Shown here piece by piece: positions 1-5,463 of a DNA stretch of 6,540 nucleotides. The stretch spans positions 1-6,540 of the forward strand of contig CASFXO010000396.1 in assembly GCA_949298665.1 (NCBI GenBank). The letters run 5' to 3'. Position numbers and translations under genes: made by a program. Below the pieces are notes generated by a model that worked only from the letters and a program-made list of their open reading frames with translations, ran no database searches and was not told the DNA's origin. The number at the start of each line of letters is the position of its first letter. Positions within the stretch are counted from its first letter, which is position 1. This stretch comes from an uncultured Lentisphaeria bacterium (GTDB lineage: Bacteria > Verrucomicrobiota > Lentisphaeria > Victivallales > Victivallaceae).

Positions 1-872
1 GCATCAGCTGTCTGGCCCTGACCCGGCTGCTGCCGTCTCCGCCGGCCCGGGTCGAGGCGGACGCCATCCGTTTCTTCGCCGAAGACGGCCCCGTGGAGCT
101 GCAGCAGGCCTCATCGCGGGCGTTGCGGCGGGTGCGCGGCGGCGGTATCGGCTACATCTTTCAGGAACCGTCCGCCTCCCTCAATCCGGTATTGCGGATC
201 GGAGATCAGATCGCCGAGGCGATCGAACTGCACCGTCCGGAAATCGAAGACGTACGTGCCGAAGTCATCGCCCTGCTTGCCCAGGTAGGCATTCCCGCCC
301 CGGAAAGCCGGGCGGACGCCTATCCGCATGAACTTTCCGGCGGCATGCAGCAGCGCGTCATGATCGCCATGGCCCTCGCCGGCGCCCCCCGGCTGCTGGT
401 GGCGGATGAACCGACCACTGCCCTGGACGTGACGATTCAGGCCCAGATTCTGGAATTGATCGACCGCACCCGGAAAGAACGGAACATGGGAGTGATCCTC
501 GTCACCCACAATCTCGGCATCGTCGCCGAACTCGCCGACCGTGTCTCCGTCATGTATGCGGGAACGCTGGTGGAAAGCTGCGCCACGGAAGCCCTGCTCC
601 GGACTCCGGCACACCCCTACACCGCCGCATTGCTGGCGGCGGTGCCGCGTCCCGGCTCCGGACACGCGCGGTTGACCACCATTCCGGGCGCCGTGCCGCC
701 GCCGGGGCAGTATCCGCGCGGCTGCCGTTTCTTCGGGCGCTGCGAACATTGCGCCGCGCTGCCGGAGGAACGGCAGCGCCGCTGCCGCGACCGGATGCCG
801 GAAGAACGGGAAATCGCCCCGTCTCACACCTGCCGTTGTCATTATCCGTTGACGGAGGCGGCGCATGATTAA
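1..872 (+). CDS. Peptide/nickel-type ABC transporter ATP-binding protein (OppD/DppD family), 5' end missing
   Basis: ATPase subunit of an oligopeptide/dipeptide-type ABC importer; on the cytoplasmic side it would power uptake through two membrane permeases. The reading frame is open from base 3 (289 visible residues, TAA at 870-872), so the GTG at 93 is internal and not the start. The Walker A part, roughly 40-50 residues, lies off the left edge. Seen in order: Q-loop FQEPSASLNP (Gln codon at 162), ABC signature LSGGMQQR (333-356), Walker B LLVADE with catalytic Glu (codon 408), D-loop TALD, and the switch His in VTHNLG (codon 507). The C-terminal extension has the oligopeptide-transporter HPYTAALLAAVP motif and a Cys-rich end (GCRFFGRCEHC, later Cys), which in this family can form a metal or Fe-S site. 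It overlaps the next gene by 8 nt. No OppF-type partner follows, so the permeases and partner ATPase presumably lie upstream or elsewhere. Substrate is not determinable; peptide is the family default. Confidence 0.95.
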   Translation, partial: ISCLALTRLLPSPPARVEADAIRFFAEDGPVELQQASSRALRRVRGGGIGYIFQEPSASLNPVLRIGDQIAEAIELHRPEIEDVRAEVIALLAQVGIPAPESRADAYPHELSGGMQQRVMIAMALAGAPRLLVADEPTTALDVTIQAQILELIDRTRKERNMGVILVTHNLGIVAELADRVSVMYAGTLVESCATEALLRTPAHPYTAALLAAVPRPGSGHARLTTIPGAVPPPGQYPRGCRFFGRCEHCAALPEERQRRCRDRMPEEREIAPSHTCRCHYPLTEAAHD

Positions 873-1461
873 ACAGTCGAAACTCTTCAGTCTGCTCATT
901 CCACTGGCATGCGTGGTTCTGCTGACGACCCTGCTGGTGGTCACGTACCGGTTCCCGACGCACCGGCGGACCGCGACCTCCGCCGAACGCCAGAACTCCG
1001 CCCGGCTGGAACGAATCATGCAGAAGCTTGGACGCGCTTATTCGGAAGTGGAGGACGGACGCCTGGCGACGGCTGAAACCATCCTGAATGAAATTCTGCA
1101 ACATGAACAGCATCCGATGGCACTGCGGCTGCTGGGACGCATCTATTATGAAAGCGGTCGTTTCCCGGAAGCGGAAGAAGTTTTTCGGAAACTGATCGAC
1201 CGGAACATGTTCGACGCTCCGGCCCACAACAACCTGGGCCAGGTGCTCTTCCGGCGCGGTCAATATCAGGAGGCACTGTGTGAATTGAAGAAATCCCTGG
1301 AGCTGAATCCGGAATCCCCGATGGTGCATTTGAATTTGTCCAGCGTCTACACCGCGCTGAAGGACCAGGAAGCCGCCCGACGGCATTTTCTGGAAGCCCG
1401 GAAACGCCTGGGCGGCCCCGCCGGAGACCTGGAAAACCATATGAGCGAGTCGAAACGATGA
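865..1461 (+). CDS. Membrane-anchored TPR-repeat protein
   Basis: 198-residue protein of unknown specific role. Residues about 7-27 form one hydrophobic segment after a short Lys-containing N-terminus, so it is predicted to be an N-terminal signal anchor with the rest in the periplasm. Residues about 84-185 form three tetratricopeptide repeats (starting near PMALRLLGRIYYESGRF, APAHNNLGQVLFRRGQY and PMVHLNLSSVYTALKDQ), with a degenerate helical pair before them at about 51-83. TPRs are protein-binding scaffolds; the partner is unknown. The start is supported by GGAGG at 854-858, 6 nt before the ATG. The gene overlaps the transporter ATPase by 8 nt and mutL by 4 nt (ATGA at 1458-1461), so it is very likely translated together with both. 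Cys16 is not in a good lipobox (PLAC) and the hydrophobic run continues past it, so a lipoprotein is less likely. Function cannot be assigned from the sequence. Confidence 0.9.
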   Translation: MIKQSKLFSLLIPLACVVLLTTLLVVTYRFPTHRRTATSAERQNSARLERIMQKLGRAYSEVEDGRLATAETILNEILQHEQHPMALRLLGRIYYESGRFPEAEEVFRKLIDRNMFDAPAHNNLGQVLFRRGQYQEALCELKKSLELNPESPMVHLNLSSVYTALKDQEAARRHFLEARKRLGGPAGDLENHMSESKR

Positions 1462-3386
1462 GCAGAATCCGCGTCCTTTCCGAACACCTCAGCAACCGCA
1501 TCGCCGCCGGAGAAGTCATCGAACGTCCGGCCTCGGTTCTCAAGGAACTGGTGGAAAATGCCATCGATGCCGGCGCCGACCGGATTCGCGTGGAAATCGA
1601 ACGCGCCGGTACCCGCCTGATCGCCGTCTCCGACAACGGCTGCGGCATGGATCCAGACGATGCGCTGCTGTCACTGGAACCGCATGGCACCAGCAAAATC
1701 CGGGAGGAAACCGACATCGACCGGATCTGCACGCTGGGCTTCCGGGGCGAAGCGATTCCTTCGATCGCGGCGATTTCCAGATTTTCCATCGAAACCCGTA
1801 CGGCGGACGCATTGGAAGGCTTCCGGGTGGAAGTCGCCGGCGGCAAGATCGTCGAAACGCTGCCCGCCGGTTGCGCTCCGGGTACGACCATCCGGGTGCG
1901 CGATCTCTTCTTCAACACGCCCGCGCGAAAGAAATTTCTGAAAAGTCCGGCCACGGAGGAGCACCATCTGGAGGAGGCGCTGCTGATGCTCGCGCTGCCT
2001 TATCCCCGGATCACCTTCGAACTGCTGATGGACGGACGAGTCGCGATTCACTCACCGGCGTCCGAACAGCTGGATTCCCGGCTGCGCGCTTTTTTCGGCC
2101 GCCATTTTCAGGACCAGATGCTGCCGGTACAGCATCGTGAAAACGGAATTGAGCTCAGCGGCTACATCGCCGCGCCGGGCTTCACCCGCAACAGCCGCCG
2201 GGAGCAGCGCACCTTCGTCAACGGCCGGGCCGTGGAATCCCCGGCGCTTTACCGGGGACTGCGGGAAGGATACGCGACCTTGAGCGACGCGGGCCGTTAT
2301 CCGCCCTGCGTGCTCTTTCTCACCATGGACCCGACTGCGGTGGATGTGAACGTGCATCCGGCCAAGCGCGAGGTCCGGTTCAAGCAGGAATACGTCGTCT
2401 CCCGTGCCGTGGCGGCAGCGGTGGGAGCAGCGCTCCGGCGCCGCAGCACCCCCACCTCGGAACTGGACCCGAGAGTCCCGATGGAGCCGCTGCTGGAAAG
2501 CGTCCGGGTGCACTACACCCCGTCCCCGGTCCGTCAGGAGGACTTCTTCACGGAACCGGAACCGGAAAACGCCCCGCCGCCTCCGGCCGGAGCCACGCCG
2601 CCGGCAACAATTCCGGAAGCTCCGCCCGCCGGCCCCGCCGCGCCCATGTCCGCCGCGCCGCTCTCCGGTCTGACGGACCGGCCGCGTACCCGGGATTATG
2701 CCGCGACGGCAACGCCTTCCGCTTCGCCGCAAACGGAGATTCCGGAGGAAGCGGAACCGGCCCCCGCCCTCCCCCGGACGCCGCATCCGCTGCCCGGCGC
2801 CATGGTGTTCAACGGTAACTGGCCGACGACGGTGATCGGAGTGCTGGACGACACATACATCATCGCCTCCGGTCCGGCGGGACTGGTACTGGTGGATCAG
2901 CATGCGGCGCACGAACGGATCCTGTTTGAACAGCTGCTGCGGGACAGCGGCGCGGGCATCCCGGCCCAGCGGCTGCTGCTGCCGCTTTCCGTGGAACTGC
3001 CGCGGACGGCGGCGGCGATGCTGTGGCGGAGCCGGGATCTGCTGGAAAAGCTGGGCTTCGACCTGGAACCGCTGGGCAACCATACCATCATGCTGAACGC
3101 GATTCCCGCCGCCCTGCCGACGGGCGATCTGGAGAAACTGCTGCTGGACATGCTGGCGGAGCTGGTCGAAAACGCCGCCGCCCGCCTGCCGCTGGAAGCG
3201 GAATTCGTGGCGCGGGCCGCCTGCAAGGCGGCCATCAAGGCCCACGATCATCTGACGCCGGAAATGGCCCGGCAGCTGCTGGAACAGCTGGGGAAATGCA
3301 GCCAGGGGACCCTGTGTCCGCACGGCCGTCCGACCATGCTGACCATCACCTTGGCGGAAATCGAACGCCGTTTCGGCCGGAAATAA
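1458..3386 (+). CDS. mutL: DNA mismatch repair protein MutL (endonuclease-type)
   Basis: Mismatch-repair ATPase that links MutS mismatch recognition to strand incision; 642 residues, a normal length. N-terminal GHKL ATPase domain: E30 and N34 in KELVENAIDAG, D59 in DNGCGM, the HGTSK loop (76-80) and GFRGEAIPSI (94-103). Transducer domain: VDVNVHPAK (295-303), with K303 the conserved lysine that contacts the nucleotide. Residues about 330-448 are a Pro/Ala-rich flexible linker. The C-terminal dimerisation domain starts near M449 and carries the nuclease signature DQHA-x2-E-x4-E (480-491), ACKAAIKA (588-595) and CPHGRP (620-625). D480, H482, E486, C589, C620 and H622 match the metal-binding set known from B. 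subtilis MutL and PMS2-type proteins. QRLLLP (504-509) matches the beta-clamp binding motif. It should therefore nick DNA itself, without MutH. The start ATG overlaps the TPR stop and has no strong Shine-Dalgarno, suggesting coupling. Variation from the usual RHATSK to PHGTSK is noted. Confidence 0.98.
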   Translation: MSRIRVLSEHLSNRIAAGEVIERPASVLKELVENAIDAGADRIRVEIERAGTRLIAVSDNGCGMDPDDALLSLEPHGTSKIREETDIDRICTLGFRGEAIPSIAAISRFSIETRTADALEGFRVEVAGGKIVETLPAGCAPGTTIRVRDLFFNTPARKKFLKSPATEEHHLEEALLMLALPYPRITFELLMDGRVAIHSPASEQLDSRLRAFFGRHFQDQMLPVQHRENGIELSGYIAAPGFTRNSRREQRTFVNGRAVESPALYRGLREGYATLSDAGRYPPCVLFLTMDPTAVDVNVHPAKREVRFKQEYVVSRAVAAAVGAALRRRSTPTSELDPRVPMEPLLESVRVHYTPSPVRQEDFFTEPEPENAPPPPAGATPPATIPEAPPAGPAAPMSAAPLSGLTDRPRTRDYAATATPSASPQTEIPEEAEPAPALPRTPHPLPGAMVFNGNWPTTVIGVLDDTYIIASGPAGLVLVDQHAAHERILFEQLLRDSGAGIPAQRLLLPLSVELPRTAAAMLWRSRDLLEKLGFDLEPLGNHTIMLNAIPAALPTGDLEKLLLDMLAELVENAAARLPLEAEFVARAACKAAIKAHDHLTPEMARQLLEQLGKCSQGTLCPHGRPTMLTITLAEIERRFGRK

Positions 3387-3399
3387 GGAAAAAAAAACA

Positions 3400-3429
3400 T
3401 TTTTTTGCCATTTTGAGCTTGCAAAAAAA
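3400..3429. repeat. Inverted repeat TTTTTTTGC / GCAAAAAAA in the mutL-tRNA spacer
   Basis: A perfect 9-bp inverted repeat (3400-3408 and 3421-3429) encloses a 12-nt loop. The left arm can instead pair with the A9 run at 3389-3397 just after the mutL stop, so two mutually exclusive hairpins can be drawn. Neither has a GC-rich stem followed by a T-run, so this is not a classical intrinsic terminator. It may form the 3' end of the mutL mRNA, or act as bent, AT-rich DNA upstream of the tRNA promoter. The sequence relation is certain; the role is not. Confidence 0.6.
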
Positions 3430-3446
3430 GGTTCCGGCTGTAATGT
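3419..3446 (+). promoter_or_regulatory. Candidate promoter for tRNA-Arg
   Basis: TTGCAA (3419-3424) could serve as the -35 box, with either TGTAAT (3439-3444, better match, 14-nt spacing) or TAATGT (3441-3446, 16-nt spacing) as the -10 box. This places a start near 3451, about 18 nt before the mature tRNA. The A/T tracts at 3389-3406 would sit where an UP element is expected. Neither box pair is ideal, and the tRNA could also be transcribed by read-through from mutL. Confidence 0.35.
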
Positions 3447-3468
3447 AAGAAACGTTGTCCAACCAAGT

Positions 3469-3545
3469 GCACCCATAGCTCAATTGGATAGAGCGTCTGG
3501 CTACGGACCAGAAGGTTTGGGGTTCAAATCCCTATGGGTGTACCA
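3469..3545 (+). tRNA. tRNA-Arg (anticodon ACG), CCA encoded
   Basis: Complete 77-nt cloverleaf including the encoded CCA (3543-3545). Acceptor GCACCCA (3469-3475) pairs with TGGGTGT (3535-3541), the end pair being a G1-U72 wobble. U8 and A9 follow. The D arm is GCTC/GAGC with GG in the loop. The anticodon stem is TCTGG/CCAGA with loop CTACGGA, giving anticodon ACG at 3503-3505. The variable loop is AGGTT, and the T arm is TGGGG/CCCTA with loop TTCAAAT. The discriminator is A73, as expected for arginine tRNAs. A34 would be converted to inosine by TadA so that CGU, CGC and CGA are read; CGC and CGG are frequent in the genes here. Confidence 0.98.
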
Positions 3546-3563
3546 TTTTTTTGTGTAAATTTC

Positions 3564-3585
3564 CGTCGTTGCCATGACGTTTTTT
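3564..3585 (+). terminator. Intrinsic terminator after tRNA-Arg
   Basis: CGTCGT (3564-3569) pairs with ATGACG (3574-3579), a 6-bp stem with one G-U pair and a TGCC tetraloop, followed directly by six T (3580-3585). This is the right shape and strand to end the tRNA transcript 19 nt past its CCA. A T7 run (3546-3552) directly after the CCA may add to termination. The stem is short, so the strength is uncertain. Read on the other strand it lacks a trailing T-run, so it does not serve the regulator gene. Confidence 0.6.
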
Positions 3586-3634
3586 CCTACCGGCCTTTCG
3601 AAGAAAGAACCTGTTTTCCGGCGACAGAATCCGT

Positions 3635-4570
3635 CTACGCTTCAACCTGGCCGTCCGTTTCCGATTCCGTTGCGGCATCACGAAGAAAGATGGTATTGAC
3701 GTACTCTCCCGGCGACGTTTCCACCAGATCGAAATGACACAGCTCCCCGTTGGCGGCAACCTTCCGGTACTGTCCCGGAGCATAACCGACCTTCCGTTTG
3801 AACAATCCGGCAAAATAGTATTCGTTGGAAAAGTGCAGATCGTCGGCGATTTGCTTGATCGTCCGCCGGGTACTGCACAGGAGTTCCTGCGCCGCGGCCA
3901 GTTTCCGCTTCAATAAATACTGGTACGGAGTTTCCCCGAAATCCCGCCGGAAAACACGGATGGTCTGTACCTCGGAGCGATGCAGAATCTTCCCCATCGC
4001 CGCCAGATCCGGCATCGGATGAAAAATCTGTTTTTCCAGAAAATCCCGCAGCATCCGCCCCTCCTCGCTGACCGGACGCCCCGCATCCGACGCGGTCCGT
4101 ACATCCGCCGCCACCTGCGCCAGAATCGTCCCGATGATTTCCGGCCCCAGCGGCAAATGCGCCTTTTCCGGGTTTTTCCGCAATCGGCTCAGCCCTTCGG
4201 TGAACAACTCCGGCCGGGAGAAGTGCCGAATCCAGTGAACATGCTCCAGACCGTAGACCCGCAGCAGCTCCCGTACCAGCGGCCCGCTGACGTTGAACCA
4301 GTGTTTCACCCACGGGTCGGCCGAGTCGGACCGATAAATACGCCGACCGCTGTCCGGCACAATGTAAACATCTCCGGCCTCGGGAAAATATTCCCCGTCT
4401 TCCAGACGCAGCCGTCCCCGCCCCCGCTCCACGTATTCGAAAACAAAGTATGTGTCCAGTGCGCGCATGTCGATATAATAGCTGCCGTCACAATACGAGG
4501 TTCCCGCCAGATGCAGCCGGAACGGCGACCGGGATTCCGCCTCCGGCGGAAAGATGAATTCCTCACGCAT
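3635..4570 (-). CDS. AraC/XylS-family transcriptional regulator
   Basis: DNA-binding regulator, probably sugar-responsive. The start chosen is the ATG at 4570 (protein begins MREEFIFPP, 311 residues) because AAGGA lies 8 nt before it; in-frame ATGs at 4576 and 4606 are less well placed. Residues about 10-150 are a cupin-type AraC ligand-binding domain (YVERGRGRLRLEDGEYFPEAGDVYIVPD). Residues about 179-270 are the paired helix-turn-helix domain: first motif around LAAMGKILHRSEVQTIRVFRRDFG, then TIKQIADDLHFSNEYYFAGLFKRKVGYAPGQYRK, which matches the family consensus. Unusually, about 41 residues follow the HTH domain, where many members end soon after it. The gene diverges from the pseudopilin/secreted protein pair across 130 bp, the common layout for a local regulator of its neighbours; control of those genes is inferred. 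The inducer cannot be read from the sequence. Confidence 0.94.
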   Translation of the reverse strand: MREEFIFPPEAESRSPFRLHLAGTSYCDGSYYIDMRALDTYFVFEYVERGRGRLRLEDGEYFPEAGDVYIVPDSGRRIYRSDSADPWVKHWFNVSGPLVRELLRVYGLEHVHWIRHFSRPELFTEGLSRLRKNPEKAHLPLGPEIIGTILAQVAADVRTASDAGRPVSEEGRMLRDFLEKQIFHPMPDLAAMGKILHRSEVQTIRVFRRDFGETPYQYLLKRKLAAAQELLCSTRRTIKQIADDLHFSNEYYFAGLFKRKVGYAPGQYRKVAANGELCHFDLVETSPGEYVNTIFLRDAATESETDGQVEA

Positions 4571-4578
4571 GATCATAA

Positions 4579-4583
4579 TCCTT
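4579..4583 (-). promoter_or_regulatory. Ribosome binding site of the AraC-family gene
   Basis: On the - strand this reads AAGGA, 8 nt upstream of the ATG at 4570 and only 2 nt from the ATG at 4576. It decides the start at 4570 over the two longer in-frame choices. Confidence 0.7.
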
Positions 4584-4587
4584 ATCT

Positions 4588-4601
4588 TTTTATCGATAAA
4601 A
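4588..4601. repeat. 14-bp perfect palindrome TTTTATCGATAAAA, candidate operator
   Basis: A perfect 14-bp palindrome in the divergent regulator/pseudopilin region. It lies in the predicted 5' leader of the regulator gene and is centred about 46 bp upstream of the predicted start of the + strand transcript. That position suits both autorepression of the regulator and activation of the pseudopilin promoter. AraC proteins more often bind direct repeats, so another regulator is possible. Confidence 0.5.
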
Positions 4602-4603
4602 TG

Positions 4604-4622
4604 CATTTTTTATCCATTTTTT
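4604..4622. repeat. Direct repeat CATTTTTT, 11-bp period
   Basis: CATTTTTT occurs at 4604-4611 and again at 4615-4622, one helical turn apart. TGCA also occurs at 4602-4605 and 4624-4627, 22 bp apart. This lies where the -35 box of the + strand promoter should be, and no good -35 hexamer is visible there. Such repeats on one face of the helix would suit an AraC-type activator, but part of the likeness may be plain AT-richness. Confidence 0.4.
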
Positions 4623-4628
4623 CTGCAA

Positions 4629-4634
4629 TATAAT
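4629..4634 (+). promoter_or_regulatory. -10 box (TATAAT) of the pseudopilin promoter
   Basis: A perfect TATAAT on the + strand, predicting a start near 4641 and a leader of about 60 nt. The -35 region (about 4606-4611) is a T-run without consensus, which suggests dependence on an activator. It overlaps the -10 box of the opposite-strand regulator promoter. Confidence 0.5.
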
Positions 4635-4658
4635 ATATACAGGCACACAAAAAATCAA
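4630..4658 (-). promoter_or_regulatory. Promoter of the AraC-family gene
   Basis: On the - strand, TTGATT (4658-4653) and TATTAT (4635-4630) are separated by exactly 17 nt, matching 4/6 and 5/6 of the sigma-70 type consensus. The start would be near 4623, giving a leader of about 53 nt. The -10 box overlaps the TATAAT used on the + strand, so polymerase probably cannot occupy both promoters at once. Confidence 0.5.
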
Positions 4659-4686
4659 CCAGTTCGGAAAAACCTGCGGAAAAAAG

Positions 4687-4692
4687 AAAGGG
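4687..4692 (+). promoter_or_regulatory. Ribosome binding site of the pseudopilin-like gene
   Basis: AAAGGG, 8 nt upstream of the ATG at 4701. It supports this start over the longer open frame reaching back to 4554, which would cross the promoter. Confidence 0.55.
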
Positions 4693-4700
4693 CATGGGTT

Positions 4701-5462
4701 ATGAAGAGGACGTTTCTCCGGTTCACGCTGATTGAACTCCTGGTGGTCATCGCGATCATCGCGATTCTGGCCTCCATGCTGCTGCCGTCCCTCAACAAGG
4801 CGCGCGCCAGGGCGCGTCAGATCAGCTGCATCAATCAGCTCAAACAGATGGGACTGCTGGACGCCATCTATACCGCGGACAACAACGATTTCATCATTCC
4901 CGCCGCCCGGCCCGGCGCGGACGGCGCCACCCGCTGGTATCAGTATATGTACCGCTATGAACGCGGCATGTTCTCCCGCAAGGGCACCCGGGAAAGCGAC
5001 GGCTCGGCGGTGCCGCTGTGTCCGGCCGCCTATTCGGAGGCGGGGTTGACGGACTGGCTCTACTCCGGCACCTGGTCCGAATACAACCCCGACGCCGACA
5101 AATCCGCCGTCTCCTACTGCGGCGGCTACGGGCGCAACAAGGAAGCCGGTTACCTGGCCTCGGAAGACATCCCCTGGACCAAGCTGCCCCAGATCGTCAC
5201 CCCGGCGCGAAAAATGGCGATTTTCGACGCCTACTACATGATCGAAGGCATCAACGCCTGGGCCACCGCGGACGACGTCTACCGGCTCCGGGGCGGGCGG
5301 GTCTCCTGGACCCGGCACGGCACCACCAGCGCCAACACGCTCTATTTCGACGGGCACGCCGCGCCGCAGCCGCGATTCCACAATCAGACGAAATACGGTT
5401 CGACGTATCTCCTCTACATTCACTGCGTGCTGACCAAGCGGCGCAATCCCGCGGTGCAGTAA
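4701..5462 (+). CDS. Pseudopilin-like protein with prepilin-type leader and H-X(n)-DG tail
   Basis: 253-residue secreted or surface protein of the type II secretion/prepilin-like family that is expanded in Lentisphaerota and Planctomycetota. The N-terminus has a short basic leader (MKRTFLR), then FTLIELLVV with Glu at mature position +5, and a hydrophobic helix to about residue 29. Prepilin peptidase would cut between R7 and F8; the usual Gly at -1 is Arg here. LNKARARARQISCINQLKQMG (31-51) is the typical continuation. The C-terminal RHGTTSANTLYFDGH (205-219) matches the prepilin-associated H-X9-DG motif except that ten residues separate H206 and D217. The start has AAAGGG 8 nt upstream; the frame is open further back to 4554, but only this start puts the leader in place. 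It is followed after one base by a secreted enzyme-like gene, so both are probably co-expressed. In this group such proteins often accompany polysaccharide-degrading genes; the exact role is not established. Confidence 0.93.
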   Translation: MKRTFLRFTLIELLVVIAIIAILASMLLPSLNKARARARQISCINQLKQMGLLDAIYTADNNDFIIPAARPGADGATRWYQYMYRYERGMFSRKGTRESDGSAVPLCPAAYSEAGLTDWLYSGTWSEYNPDADKSAVSYCGGYGRNKEAGYLASEDIPWTKLPQIVTPARKMAIFDAYYMIEGINAWATADDVYRLRGGRVSWTRHGTTSANTLYFDGHAAPQPRFHNQTKYGSTYLLYIHCVLTKRRNPAVQ

Positions 5463-5463
5463 C

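Noticed and set aside
93..95. GTG as the start of the ABC ATPase gene
   Set aside because: The same frame continues upstream to base 3 with family-like sequence (SCLALTRLLPSPPARVEAD), so this codon is internal and the true start lies outside the window.
910..912. Cys16 of the TPR protein as a lipoprotein lipidation site
   Set aside because: The preceding residues PLA do not fit a lipobox and the hydrophobic segment goes on for another ten residues, favouring a transmembrane anchor.
111..1440. Long - strand frames opposite the ABC ATPase and the TPR gene
   Set aside because: Antisense shadows in GC-rich coding DNA; the + strand products have clear family motifs across the same interval.
2052..3476. 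474-residue open frame on the - strand opposite mutL
   Set aside because: It mirrors mutL third-position GC bias, is rich in Arg/Gly/Gln low-complexity sequence, has no recognisable domain and no fitting ribosome site; mutL itself carries complete conserved motifs.
3590..3634. Hairpin CTTTC-TTC-GAAAG after the AraC stop as its terminator
   Set aside because: The stem is only 5 bp with a 3-nt loop and no T-run follows on the - strand.
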